Source: Mycobacterium sp. 1423905.2
Lineage (GTDB): Bacteria > Actinomycetota > Actinomycetes > Mycobacteriales > Mycobacteriaceae
Length of the DNA stretch: 45,693 bases
NCBI RefSeq assembly: GCF_001673155.1
Contig: NZ_LZLE01000352.1
Span: forward strand, 1 to 45,693
Direction of reading: 5' to 3'
Shown here piece after piece: positions 25,310 through 34,520 of this stretch. The notes under the pieces were generated by a model. That model was not told the origin of the DNA, made no database searches, and saw nothing but the letters and a program-made list of their open reading frames with translations. Position 1 is the first letter of the stretch, and every line of letters starts with the position of its first letter. The position numbers were made by a program, and so were the translations under genes.

Positions 25310-26962
25310 TTGAGTTACTTCACCGCGGAGCCGCTGCTGTTGGCAACCGCGGCCACTGATCTGGCCGGCATCGGCTCGGCGATCAGCGAGGCCGCTGCCG
25401 CCGCGGCTAGTCCGACGACCGTTCTGTTGCCCGCGGCCGCCGACGAGGTGTCAGCCGCCATCGCCAAGTTGTTCGGTGCGTTCGCCGAGGAATACCAAGC
25501 TCTCAACGCGCAGATCTCGGCTTTCCACAACGAATTTCAGCAGCGCTTGCTGGCCGCGGCCAACTCCTACGCCAACGCCGAGGCCGCCAGCGCGGCGGCA
25601 CTCGTGCAGCAGGCGATCAGCGGACTGCCGACGCAGACGGCGCCGCCGCCCCCGCCCGGCCCCATGAGCCAATTGACGGCGCTGGTTTTCGGTGGCACCG
25701 GAACGCCGATTCCCGGCCAGACGTATATCGACGCGATGTTTACCCGATACGTTCAACCGCTTTTCCCGACCGCCCTTCCTCAGGGTCTGTTCACGCCCGA
25801 GCAGCTTTATCCGATCACCGGTGTCAAGACATTGCCCCTGGCAACGTCGGTGCAGCAGGGCCTGCAAATCATGGATGACGCCATTTGGCAACAACTCAAC
25901 GCCGGAAATCGCGTCACGGTCTTCGGCTACTCCCAGAGCGCGATCATCGCTTCATTGGAGATGCAGCACCTTATTTCGCTGGGCCCGAACGCGCCGCTGC
26001 CCAGTCAACTGAGTTTCGTCTTCACCGGCAACGAGATGAATCCCAATGGCGGTCTGCTCGCCCGCTTCCCGGGGTTGAATATCGCCAGCATCGGCTTGCC
26101 GTTCTACGGAGCAACGCCGGACAATCCCTATCCGACAACCACGTACACCATCGAATATGACGGCTTCGCCGACTTCCCCCGCTATCCGCTGAATCTCATT
26201 TCCGACCTGAACGCCGTCTTTGGCATTCTGACGCTGCACACGCAATATGCCAGCATTCCGCTTTCCGATGTGGCCAATAAGGTCCTGCTGGATACCGTCG
26301 GGACCACGTCGAATCAGTACTACATCATTCCGTCCGCACATCTGCCACTGCTGGATCCGGTTCGCGCTATTCCGGTCATCGGACAGCCGATCGCGGCGTT
26401 GATCGAGCCGGACCTGAGGGTGATCGTCAACCTGGGTTACGGCGATCCCAACTACGGCTACTCGACGAGTCCGGCGAACGTGCCGACGCCCTTCGGGCTC
26501 TTCCCCGACGTCCCGCCCAGCGTGGTCGCCGATGCGTTGATTGCCGGAACTCACCAGGGGCTCAACGACTTCGCCGCCGCCCTGCCCGCGGCGCTGACCA
26601 CCGCTCCCACCATCGCGCCGCCGGGGCTGCCCCCGTTCCTGACCTCCGTGCTGCCGCCGGCACCTGCTCCGGTTCCCGCTACGCCACTCAACATCGCGAA
26701 CACATTCGCTGCTGCGATCTCCGACGCGTATTCGACGCTGTTGCCAACCGCAGACCTCGGCCTGGCCCTCGGCGCCACCCTGCCCGCTTACAACGCGACC
26801 CTGGCGTTGAGCCAGTTGGCGCAAGGCAACCTGATCAACGCATTCGGCTATCCGGTTGCGGCCACGGTCGGAATGGCCACATTGGGCGGCATGATCGAAT
26901 TCATCGCTGTCGCAGAGCAATTGATTGCAATTGCGCAAGCTTTCCAAAGCCTCACTATCTGA
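25310..26962 (+). CDS. PE-PPE-domain serine hydrolase, tandem copy 1 (PE1/PE2-like)
   Basis: A 550-residue PE protein. PE domain 1-~100 with secretion motif Y87-A-N-A-E91; PE-PPE hydrolase domain from about 125 with nucleophile S208 in FGYSQS; conserved NPNGGLLARFPG and EYDGFADFPRYPLN. A proline-rich linker precedes a C-terminal hydrophobic region. Start: an in-frame ATG at 25301 sits directly against the AGGAGGG ribosome binding site. TTG 25310 has proper spacing and gives the canonical MSYFTAEP start, so TTG is preferred. Probably ESX-exported, acting on esters at the envelope or outside the cell. Next to ptpB, as PE2 is in M. tuberculosis. Confidence 0.87.
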   Translation: MSYFTAEPLLLATAATDLAGIGSAISEAAAAAASPTTVLLPAAADEVSAAIAKLFGAFAEEYQALNAQISAFHNEFQQRLLAAANSYANAEAASAAALVQQAISGLPTQTAPPPPPGPMSQLTALVFGGTGTPIPGQTYIDAMFTRYVQPLFPTALPQGLFTPEQLYPITGVKTLPLATSVQQGLQIMDDAIWQQLNAGNRVTVFGYSQSAIIASLEMQHLISLGPNAPLPSQLSFVFTGNEMNPNGGLLARFPGLNIASIGLPFYGATPDNPYPTTTYTIEYDGFADFPRYPLNLISDLNAVFGILTLHTQYASIPLSDVANKVLLDTVGTTSNQYYIIPSAHLPLLDPVRAIPVIGQPIAALIEPDLRVIVNLGYGDPNYGYSTSPANVPTPFGLFPDVPPSVVADALIAGTHQGLNDFAAALPAALTTAPTIAPPGLPPFLTSVLPPAPAPVPATPLNIANTFAAAISDAYSTLLPTADLGLALGATLPAYNATLALSQLAQGNLINAFGYPVAATVGMATLGGMIEFIAVAEQLIAIAQAFQSLTI

Positions 26963-26983
26963 CTTCGCCCAAAGACGGGACAG

Positions 26984-27017
26984 AGAATCGCAGTCCCTCT
27001 AGTCTGACTGGGATTCT
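26984..27017. promoter_or_regulatory. Inverted repeat overlapping the promoter of PE copy 2
   Basis: Arms AGAATCGCAGTC (26984-26995) and GACTGGGATTCT (27006-27017) pair at 11 of 12 positions around a 10-base loop. The repeat overlaps a good promoter match: GGGACA at 26977-26982, 17 bases, TAGTCT at 27000-27005. It could be an operator or an RNA hairpin ending transcription from PE copy 1. There is no T-run after it, which favours an operator. Confidence 0.5.
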
Positions 27018-27043
27018 TGCCGCCGGTTGCAGAGGATGGGCCC

Positions 27044-28678
27044 GTGTCATATCTGATCGCCGAACCGCAAGTCATGGCATCGGTTGCGGCGGAGATCGAG
27101 GACATCGGTTCAGCCCTCACCGCCGCCAACGCCGCTGCGGCAGGCCCCACATCGACTCTGCTCGCCGCCGCCGGGGACGAGGTGTCGGCGGCGATCGCCA
27201 ACTTCTTCGGCGCATACGGCCAGCAATACCAAGCCATCGTCGGTCAGATCGAAGCGTTCAGCACCGAATTCCAACGGACACTGGGTGCGGCCGCGAACGC
27301 CTACGCGCAAGCCGAGACCGCTGCTGTCACCGCGTTACAGGGGGCATTGGGCGCGCCTGCCTCACCGGTGTTGCCGACGGCGACCCTGCCGCCGTTCCCG
27401 GCGAATGCGATTCAGTTGATTTTCGGCGGCACAGGTGTCCCCATACCGACGCAGAAGCTCATCACCGCCGCCGAGAACCTTTACGTCCACGGTGCCAATG
27501 CGTTGGGCGTCAACACACCCGAGCAGCTTTACCCGCTGACCGGCGTCCGGAGCATGTTCTTCAACCAGTCGGTCAGTCAGGGGCTGACCATTATGGACAA
27601 CGCGATCCGAAGCCAGATCGCAGCCGGTCAATCGGTGACCGTCTTCGGTATTTCGCAGAGCGCCGTCATCGCGTCGCTGGAGATGCAGAAACTGGCGGCC
27701 GCGGGCAACCCATTTCAAGGGATGCTCAACTTCGTCCTGACCGGCAATGAAATGAACCCGAACGGCGGCCTGCTGTCACGATTCCCCGGCCTGTCGCTGT
27801 CCAGCCTGGGTCTGGACTTCTACGGCGCCACACCGGCGAACACGCCCTACCCGACGGCTATCTACACCCTGGAATATGACGGCTTCGCCGACTTCCCCCG
27901 CTACCCGCTCAACTTCCTGGCCGATCTGAATGCGGTCGCCGGCATTGTCTTCGTGCACCCCACCTACTTCGACCTGACAGCGGCACAGGTGAACAGTGCG
28001 CTGCAGCTGCCGACCTCGCCCGGTTACGCCGGCCACACCAGCTACTACATGATCCGCACGCCGAACCTGCCGCTGCTCGAGCCGCTGCGTGCCCTACCCG
28101 TCATCGGCAACCCACTGGCGAACTTGATCCAGCCCGACTTGAAGGTGTTGGTGAACCTCGGTTATGGCGACCCGGCGTACGGCTTCTCCACCGCGCCGGC
28201 CGACGTGTGGACGCCGTTCGGACTGTTCCCAGACGTCAGCCCGCTCACCGTCGCCAACGCGCTGGCCACCGGCACTCAACAGGGCATCGCCGACTTCTCC
28301 CGCGACATCTCTCAGCTGATGGCGCATCCGCCAGCGCTGCCGTCGTTCACCCTGCCGGCGCCGACGGATCTCACGCTCAAGCTGGGCCCAGCACCGACGC
28401 CGCTGCAGGTGGCTAACACGGTGGCCTCGATCGTCTCCACCAACTACGCGGTGCTCCTCCCCACGGCAGACACGCTCACCGCGCTGTTCACCAGCGTCCC
28501 CGCCTACAACCTTCAGTTGTTCGTCGACCAGCTGGCGCACGGCAATCTGATCAACGCGATCGGGTATCCCATCGCGGCCGACATCGGGTTGGGCACGGTA
28601 GCGGGTGCGGTCGAATTCCTGGTGCTGGCCGAGGCCGCGTCGAACACCATCAAGGACATTCAGAGTCTGATCCCTTAA
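27044..28678 (+). CDS. PE-PPE-domain serine hydrolase, tandem copy 2
   Basis: A 544-residue paralogue of its neighbours. PE domain with Y87-A-Q-A-E91; hydrolase nucleophile S204 in the variant pentapeptide GISQS, where the other copies have Tyr before Ser. NPNGGLLSRFPG and EYDGFADFPRYPLN are conserved. The C-terminal region ends with NYAVLLPTADTLTALFTSVP and a hydrophobic stretch, shared with copies 1, 3 and 4. The start is GTG 27044, giving MSYLIAEP, with AGAGGATGGG upstream. The frame is open from 27017, but the PE family start favours 27044. Confidence 0.87.
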   Translation: MSYLIAEPQVMASVAAEIEDIGSALTAANAAAAGPTSTLLAAAGDEVSAAIANFFGAYGQQYQAIVGQIEAFSTEFQRTLGAAANAYAQAETAAVTALQGALGAPASPVLPTATLPPFPANAIQLIFGGTGVPIPTQKLITAAENLYVHGANALGVNTPEQLYPLTGVRSMFFNQSVSQGLTIMDNAIRSQIAAGQSVTVFGISQSAVIASLEMQKLAAAGNPFQGMLNFVLTGNEMNPNGGLLSRFPGLSLSSLGLDFYGATPANTPYPTAIYTLEYDGFADFPRYPLNFLADLNAVAGIVFVHPTYFDLTAAQVNSALQLPTSPGYAGHTSYYMIRTPNLPLLEPLRALPVIGNPLANLIQPDLKVLVNLGYGDPAYGFSTAPADVWTPFGLFPDVSPLTVANALATGTQQGIADFSRDISQLMAHPPALPSFTLPAPTDLTLKLGPAPTPLQVANTVASIVSTNYAVLLPTADTLTALFTSVPAYNLQLFVDQLAHGNLINAIGYPIAADIGLGTVAGAVEFLVLAEAASNTIKDIQSLIP

Positions 28679-28759
28679 CCGCGTCAACCGCTCAGCAGAT
28701 CCACAGGTACTTATTTAGCCAATACACGCTATTTCGCCGTGAGCCACGCCACACCGATC

Positions 28760-28765
28760 TAGTCT
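28760..28765 (+). promoter_or_regulatory. Candidate -10 element of PE copy 3
   Basis: TAGTCT in the context GATCTAGTCTG, nearly the same as the -10 context before PE copy 2 (CTCTAGTCTG). No clear -35 is visible. It would give a leader of about 95 bases. Confidence 0.3.
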
Positions 28766-28867
28766 GTCTAATGCCCGGGCTTCGCGATGGTCGGCTGCAC
28801 CGCCTCATCGACACCACAGCCAAGCGGTGTCCCCGCGAAAAGCCCCGTCTGCGAGAGGATTTGGTCG

Positions 28868-30655
28868 ATGGCATTCTTGACGACACAACCGCAACTGCTG
28901 GCTGACGCCGCCACCAATGTGGCCGACATTCGTTCGGCGATCGCCGCGGCCAATGCCGCCGCCGCCGGCCCGACGACCAGCCTGGCCGCAGCCGCGGCAG
29001 ATGAGATCTCCGAAGCCATCGCGGTTCTGTTCGGCAGCCACGCACAGGAATATCAGGCGGTCATCGGCCAGGCCACGGCCTTCCATGAGCAGTTCGTCGC
29101 GGCGCTGACCGCCGCGGGGAATGCCTACGCCGCGGCCGAAGCGCAAGCCGCGACCACCTTGAACTCGCTCACCGCGCCGCTGTTCGGTGGAGTGGTCGCA
29201 CCGGCAGCTGCCGGCGGCGCAATTGCGCCGTTCGCGGCCGCGGCGCTGCCGACGTCGATATTGCCCGCCAACTTTGTGGCTCTCATCATGCAGGGCAGCG
29301 GCACGCCGATTCCGACGGTCCCCTACATGCATAGCGTCGCGCCGTATATTCCCGGTGTCTCCGCTCTGACATCGTTGTTCCCCTTGGTCACTCCCGAAGG
29401 TTTGTATCCGTTAACCGCTGTCAAAGACCTGCCGCTCACGGTGTCGGTGAACACCGGTGTGCAGATCTTGGACAACGCCCTCTTCGGGCCGCAAGGGCTG
29501 ATTTCCGGCGCGGCACCATTCGGCGGGAACGCCGTGAACGTCCTGGGTTACTCGCAAAGCGCCATCATCAGCTCGCTCGAGCTGCAGAACATCGCCGCCG
29601 GATTGACGGCCCACCCGCTCCCGAGTCAGCTCGCATTCACGTTGCTGGGCAATCCGATGAACCCCAACGGCGGCTTGTTCGCACGGTTCCCCGGACTGCA
29701 ACTGCCCAGCCTGGGTCTGGACCTCTATGGAGCAATGCCCACGCACACCGGTTACCAGACGACCACCTACACGCTGCAATACGACGGCTACGCCGACTTC
29801 CCGCGCTACCCGCTCAACTTGCTGGCCGACCTGAACGCGTTCGCCGGCATCCAGTTCGTGCACGGCAACTATCCGGACATCAACCCGAGTGCACTTCCCC
29901 CCGGGTTCAACCTGGTTCAGTTGCCGACCACTACCGGCCCCGCCGGGCTCGACCAGTTCTACATGATCACCTATCCGAATCTGCCTCTGTTGGAGCCGCT
30001 TCGGGCACTACCGGTGATCGGCAACCCGCTGGCCGACCTGGTTCAGCCGAACCTGACCACGCTGGTCAACCTCGGCTACGGTGACCCGCACTACGGCTAC
30101 TCGACCAGTCCTGCCGATGTGCCAACACCATTCGGCATCTTCCCGTCGGTGAACCCGGTGAGCCTGGCCGGCGATCTGATCGCCGGAAGTCAGCAGGGCT
30201 TCGGCGCCTTTGTCGGCGACCTCCAAGCGATGGCACCGGCATCGCCGGCCGCGTTGGTCAACTCCCTGACATCTGCCTTCAGCGGGGGCGGCGGTGGGGG
30301 TGGAACGGGCGGATTCTCACTGCCGGCGCTGACCGCGGGCTTCTCGCCGGATGCCTTCATCGACCAATTGCAGGCGTTGAACACCAACGTCACCAGCTCG
30401 ATCACCAACGCGGCAGCCAACACCTACGCGGTGTTGCTTCCCACCGCAGACATCGCCAATGCGCTGGTGACCTCGGTTCCGTCCTACGACTTCAACCTGT
30501 TCCTCGATGGCATAGAGCAAGTCATCGGCGGCGACCCGGTCGGCGGACTGACCTATGCGTTCGGTGCTCCGATTGCGGCCAACACGGCGTTGTACGCGCT
30601 CGCCGGCGGGTTCGAATTGAACGTGCTCATCAACGCCGTCGAGGGAATCATCTAA
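28868..30655 (+). CDS. PE-PPE-domain serine hydrolase, tandem copy 3
   Basis: A 595-residue PE protein, the longest of the five. PE domain with Y87-A-A-A-E91; alanine-rich linker about 100-130; nucleophile S229 in LGYSQS; conserved NPNGGLFARFPG and QYDGYADFPRYPLN. The linker before the C-terminal region holds a run of seven glycines (SAFSGGGGGGGTGG), absent from the other copies. The C-terminal block NTYAVLLPTADIANALVTSV is shared. Start ATG 28868 follows GAGAGGA. Predicted to be exported by a type VII system. Confidence 0.87.
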   Translation: MAFLTTQPQLLADAATNVADIRSAIAAANAAAAGPTTSLAAAAADEISEAIAVLFGSHAQEYQAVIGQATAFHEQFVAALTAAGNAYAAAEAQAATTLNSLTAPLFGGVVAPAAAGGAIAPFAAAALPTSILPANFVALIMQGSGTPIPTVPYMHSVAPYIPGVSALTSLFPLVTPEGLYPLTAVKDLPLTVSVNTGVQILDNALFGPQGLISGAAPFGGNAVNVLGYSQSAIISSLELQNIAAGLTAHPLPSQLAFTLLGNPMNPNGGLFARFPGLQLPSLGLDLYGAMPTHTGYQTTTYTLQYDGYADFPRYPLNLLADLNAFAGIQFVHGNYPDINPSALPPGFNLVQLPTTTGPAGLDQFYMITYPNLPLLEPLRALPVIGNPLADLVQPNLTTLVNLGYGDPHYGYSTSPADVPTPFGIFPSVNPVSLAGDLIAGSQQGFGAFVGDLQAMAPASPAALVNSLTSAFSGGGGGGGTGGFSLPALTAGFSPDAFIDQLQALNTNVTSSITNAAANTYAVLLPTADIANALVTSVPSYDFNLFLDGIEQVIGGDPVGGLTYAFGAPIAANTALYALAGGFELNVLINAVEGII

Positions 30656-30675
30656 CGGTAATCCACGGGTAGTCC

Positions 30676-30707
30676 TTGGGGCGTAGCGAATTTCCGCTGC
30701 GCCCCAA
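30676..30707 (+). terminator. Strong hairpin after PE copy 3
   Basis: Arms TTGGGGCGTAGCG (30676-30688) and CGCTGCGCCCCAA (30695-30707) pair over 13 positions, one of them G-U, around the loop AATTTC. It lies 20 bases after the PE stop and is followed by TCCCTTTCG, a poor T-tract. It is probably an intrinsic terminator of the tract-less mycobacterial type and implies separate transcription of PE copy 4. Confidence 0.65.
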
Positions 30708-30886
30708 TCCCTTTCGATTACCGCCTACACAATTCAGAATTGACGCCCGCGAAGACCTGTACGTCGGGCCATAACAGATCTACCCTGGCAATTACTGGGC
30801 TTCGCATGGCCCGTATAGGTCGGGTCATCGCATTCACAGCATCGTCGGAGAGCTGCTAAAACCCCCCGTCGGAAGGGAATTAGGCG

Positions 30887-32632
30887 ATGTCGTATTTGGT
30901 CACCCAACCGCCGGTGCTGGAAACCGCCGCCGCGAACGTCGCCGAAATCCAGTCGGTCATCGCAGCGGCCAACGCGGCCGTCGCAGGCCGGACGACTAAT
31001 GTGCTGGCCGCCGCGGCCGACGAAGTTTCGGCGGCAATTGCAAAGCTGTTCGCTGGTTACGGCGAGGAGTACCAAGCGGTTGTCCGGCAGGCGACGGCCT
31101 TCCATCAGCAATTCACTCAGGCGCTGACGTCGGCCGGACTCGCTTATGCACAAACCGAACTGGCGAACGCGCTCACCACGGCATCCGGCGCGGTTGCCGC
31201 GAGAGCGACCCAGGCCGCCGCACCGCTGCTGCAGGTGATGTCGGACCCCGCGACCACCTGGTCGATTGTCCTGGGCGCCAGCGGATACCCGATCCCCGCA
31301 CCGGATTACATCGATGACCTTGCGGCACTGTTTATCTCACCGTGGCGGACCATAGGTTCAAATTTGCAGGGCCTGAACACACCCGAAGGCTTGTACCCGC
31401 TCACCGGCATCAAAGATCTGACCCTCAACGACTCGGTGGCGCGTGGCCTGACCATCCTGGACAACACCATTCGCCCATTGCTCAGTGACTTGCAGACGGT
31501 GAACATTCTGGGCTACTCGCAGAGCTCAGTCATCTCCTCACTGGAGATGCACTTGCTCAACCCGGCTAACATCCCGATGCCCAGTTTGGGTGATCTGTCC
31601 TTCACCCTGCTGGGAAATCCAGCGAATCCCAACGGCGGTCTGCTCTCTCGCTTCCCGGGCCTGAGCCTGCCCAGCCTGGGTATCGACTTCGGCATCGCCA
31701 CCCCGGACAACTCCTTCCCCACCCGGATCTACACCATCGAGTACGACGGCTTCGGGGGCTTCCCGCAATATCCGATCAACTTCCTGGCCGACCTCAACGC
31801 CTTCATGGGCATCCTGACGCTGCACGGCACCTATCCGTTGCTGACCGCCGACCAGGTTGCCAACGCCATCCAATTGACGAACACGCTGGGCCCGGTGCAG
31901 ACCGAGTACTTCATGATCCCCACCGCCCATCTGCCGCTGCTCGATCCGGTGCGGGCGATACCGGTCATCGGCAATCCCATCGCCAACCTCGTCGAACCGG
32001 ATCTGCGGGTTCTGGTCAACCTGGGCTACGGCAACACCGCCCATGGCTGGTCCCCCGATCCGCCCAACGTTGCCACCGGCTTCGGTGTGATTCCGCCGGT
32101 TCACCCCGGCGATGTCGTGGCCGCATTGGCCGCGGGCAGCCAACAAGGCATTGCCGCGTTCTCCGCCGACCTGGCCAACAATGTCCTGCCGGCCTTCGCC
32201 AACCTGCCCAACACCCTTCCCGCCGCGGTCAATTCGGCCTTGCAGCACGCCGGAACAGGCGGAGCCGCGATGCTTGCCGGAATCCAGTCCAGCCTGTCGT
32301 CGCCGCAGAGCTTCATTCAGTCGTTGCTGGCCGCCAACCTCAAGCTCGCCTACACCTCGTCGAACATCGCCGCGACGGCTTACGCGGCCGTACTGCCGAC
32401 CGCCGATGTGCTGAACGCAGCGGTGACCGCGATCCCGGCTTATGACGTGTACTTGTTCGGCAACGGACTCCTGCAGGCCTTCAACGGCGATCCCGTCGGA
32501 GGACTGATCAACGCCTTCGGCGGCCCGGTGGCCGCGAACGTCGGATTGGCGACGCTACTGGCCGGCTTCGAACTGCGGGTCATTCAGCACGCGGCGCAGT
32601 CGATCAGCAGCGAACTCAGTGGCCTGCTCTAA
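30887..32632 (+). CDS. PE-PPE-domain serine hydrolase, tandem copy 4
   Basis: A 581-residue PE protein. PE domain with Y87-A-Q-T-E91; nucleophile S211 in LGYSQS; conserved NPNGGLLSRFPG and EYDGFGGFPQYPIN. The C-terminal region holds TAYAAVLPTADVLNAAVTAIP and ends in a hydrophobic helix. Start ATG 30887, with GGAAGGGAA upstream and a 231-base region before it that contains the hairpin described separately. TACCCT at 30781-30786 is a possible -10. It converges on the quinone oxidoreductase gene with 5 bases between stops. Confidence 0.87.
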   Translation: MSYLVTQPPVLETAAANVAEIQSVIAAANAAVAGRTTNVLAAAADEVSAAIAKLFAGYGEEYQAVVRQATAFHQQFTQALTSAGLAYAQTELANALTTASGAVAARATQAAAPLLQVMSDPATTWSIVLGASGYPIPAPDYIDDLAALFISPWRTIGSNLQGLNTPEGLYPLTGIKDLTLNDSVARGLTILDNTIRPLLSDLQTVNILGYSQSSVISSLEMHLLNPANIPMPSLGDLSFTLLGNPANPNGGLLSRFPGLSLPSLGIDFGIATPDNSFPTRIYTIEYDGFGGFPQYPINFLADLNAFMGILTLHGTYPLLTADQVANAIQLTNTLGPVQTEYFMIPTAHLPLLDPVRAIPVIGNPIANLVEPDLRVLVNLGYGNTAHGWSPDPPNVATGFGVIPPVHPGDVVAALAAGSQQGIAAFSADLANNVLPAFANLPNTLPAAVNSALQHAGTGGAAMLAGIQSSLSSPQSFIQSLLAANLKLAYTSSNIAATAYAAVLPTADVLNAAVTAIPAYDVYLFGNGLLQAFNGDPVGGLINAFGGPVAANVGLATLLAGFELRVIQHAAQSISSELSGLL

Positions 32633-32637
32633 CCCCG

Positions 32638-33606
32638 CTACGGCTCCAGCACGACTTTGCCCAACACCCGCCCGGCGTCCAACGCCTGCAACGCCGCACG
32701 AGCCTCGGACAGCGGATAACGTTGCGGCGGAGGCGGTCTCAACCCCAGGAACACCAGTTGATTGAGCCCCCACGAGAATAAGGCTGCCGAACCCGGCACC
32801 TTGTTCAGGTACTCGCCCCACGCCACGCCCACCACACTGACGTTGCGCAGCAACAACCGGTTGACCGTGAGGGTGGGGATGCTGCCCGCCGCGAAACCGA
32901 TCACCAACAATTTGCCGTCGATGGCCAGCACGCGCAGGGCGTCGTCGAACACCGAACCTCCGACGGGGTCGACCACGATGTCGACGCCCCGACCGTCGGT
33001 GTGCTCGTAAACCTGCTCGGTCCATCCGTCGACCAGCGGAAGGACCACGTGCGCCCCGAGTGAGGCGACATAGTCCACGGCCGTCTCCCGATGCACCGCG
33101 GCGATCACCTTGCCCGCGTTCATCGCCTTGGCGATCTGTACGGCGGCGGTGCCCACTCCACCCGCGGCGCCGAGGACCAACACCGTGTCACCCGGGCGCA
33201 TCGCGGCCCGCCGCGTCAGTGCAAAATACACGGTGTTGTAATTGACCAGCAGCGAAACCGCTTCCGCGTCATCAAGTTCCGGTGGGCTGCGCACCACGTT
33301 CGCTATCGGCACGGCGACTTGTTCGGCGTACCCGCCGAGGACGCCGAACGACGAGACCCGGTCTCCCACTTCGAAGCCGGACCCTTCGGGCGCCGAGCGC
33401 ACCACGCCGGCCGTCTCCAATCCCGGGACGAACGGCGGGCGTAGCTTCAGTTGGTATTCGCCCTTGGTCAAGAGCAGGTCCGGGAAGCACACCCCGGCCG
33501 CGCGGACCTCGATGACCACATTGTCACCGTCGCCGGGAACGTCGTCGATATCGGTGTAGACCATGCCGGACGGACCGGAAAGCTTCTGTACGACACAGGC
33601 TTTCAT
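32638..33606 (-). CDS. Quinone oxidoreductase/MDR protein, Rv0149 homologue
   Basis: A 322-residue zinc-free medium-chain reductase of the NADPH:quinone oxidoreductase type. The GroES-like domain comes first; the nucleotide motif GAAGGVG is at 146-152 and VDIVVDPVGG follows at about 215. Cysteines of the zinc-dependent type are missing. It should reduce quinones or enoyl-type substrates with NADPH. The frame is open to 33666, but ATG 33606 (MKACVVQ) is the family start. It follows the SDR gene by 5 bases, so it is the last gene of the aldehyde dehydrogenase-SDR-oxidoreductase operon. Confidence 0.87.
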   Translation of the reverse strand: MKACVVQKLSGPSGMVYTDIDDVPGDGDNVVIEVRAAGVCFPDLLLTKGEYQLKLRPPFVPGLETAGVVRSAPEGSGFEVGDRVSSFGVLGGYAEQVAVPIANVVRSPPELDDAEAVSLLVNYNTVYFALTRRAAMRPGDTVLVLGAAGGVGTAAVQIAKAMNAGKVIAAVHRETAVDYVASLGAHVVLPLVDGWTEQVYEHTDGRGVDIVVDPVGGSVFDDALRVLAIDGKLLVIGFAAGSIPTLTVNRLLLRNVSVVGVAWGEYLNKVPGSAALFSWGLNQLVFLGLRPPPPQRYPLSEARAALQALDAGRVLGKVVLEP

Positions 33607-33611
33607 CGAAG

Positions 33612-34472
33612 TTACAACTTGAATCCAGCTTTTTGCGCATTCGACAGGTCGGTGATCTCGCTCCAATGATCAGCGATGTCCTGCACCGAGGGCGGATTGT
33701 CGAAGGTGAGGCCCTCGTTCTGGAACAGCGCCACTCGCTGCACCTTTCCGCCACCGACGACGAACACCGATCCGTTGTCGGGGCATTCTTCGGTGCACAG
33801 GTATGCCATCACCGGCGCCACGAATTCCGGAGTGAGCTTTTCCAGCACCTCCTTGGGCAAGATGTCCTCGGTCATCCGGGTGGCCGCGATCGGAGCCAGC
33901 GCATTGGCGTGGATGTTGTACTTGGCCCCTTCCAGCGCCAGGGTGTTGATCATTCCAACCAGGCCGAGTTTGGCTGCACCGTAGTTGGTTTGGCCGAAGT
34001 TGCCGAACAGACCGCTGGTGGACGTGGCTACCACCACGCGACCGAAGCTCTGCTCGCGAAAGTGCGGCCAGGCGGCGCGGACGACGTTGTATCCGCCGTA
34101 CAGGTGCACCTTCAGCACGGCATCCCAGTTCTCCGACGTCATCTTGTGGAAGGTGCCGTCGCGCAGAATTCCGGCGTTGCTCACCACGCCATGAACGGCG
34201 CCGAACTCCTCGAGCGCGGTCTTGATGATGTTGGCCGCGCCGTCTTCGGTGGCGACGTTGTCGTAGTTCGGGGCCGCGCGGCCGCCCGCGTTCCGGATCT
34301 CGGCCACCACCTGGTCGGCCATCGCCGAGCCGGCTCCGGTGCCGTCGCGGGCGCCACCCAGGTCGTTGACGATGACGCTGGCGCCTTCCCGAGCGAGGGT
34401 GAGGGCGTATTCACGGCCCAGCCCCCCGCCGGCTCCGGTGACGACGACGACGCGATCCTGCACTCCGGGCAT
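33612..34472 (-). CDS. SDR, MFE2-like 3-hydroxyacyl-CoA dehydrogenase (Rv0148 homologue)
   Basis: A 286-residue SDR of the peroxisomal multifunctional-enzyme type 2 group. Cofactor motif TGAGGGLG at 12-19, VNDLGG at 35-40 binding NAD ribose, NAG at 99-101, catalytic S151, Y164 and K168. The C-terminal extension after residue 230 (VFVVGGGKVQRVALF) is typical of the group. It probably oxidises (3R)-hydroxyacyl-CoA in beta-oxidation. It lies between the aldehyde dehydrogenase and the quinone oxidoreductase in one operon. Confidence 0.88.
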   Translation of the reverse strand: MPGVQDRVVVVTGAGGGLGREYALTLAREGASVIVNDLGGARDGTGAGSAMADQVVAEIRNAGGRAAPNYDNVATEDGAANIIKTALEEFGAVHGVVSNAGILRDGTFHKMTSENWDAVLKVHLYGGYNVVRAAWPHFREQSFGRVVVATSTSGLFGNFGQTNYGAAKLGLVGMINTLALEGAKYNIHANALAPIAATRMTEDILPKEVLEKLTPEFVAPVMAYLCTEECPDNGSVFVVGGGKVQRVALFQNEGLTFDNPPSVQDIADHWSEITDLSNAQKAGFKL

Positions 34473-34520
34473 CTGGTTCCTCTCTGAAATTTTTGCGAAT
34501 CGGGAAGGTGACGGGTTCGG

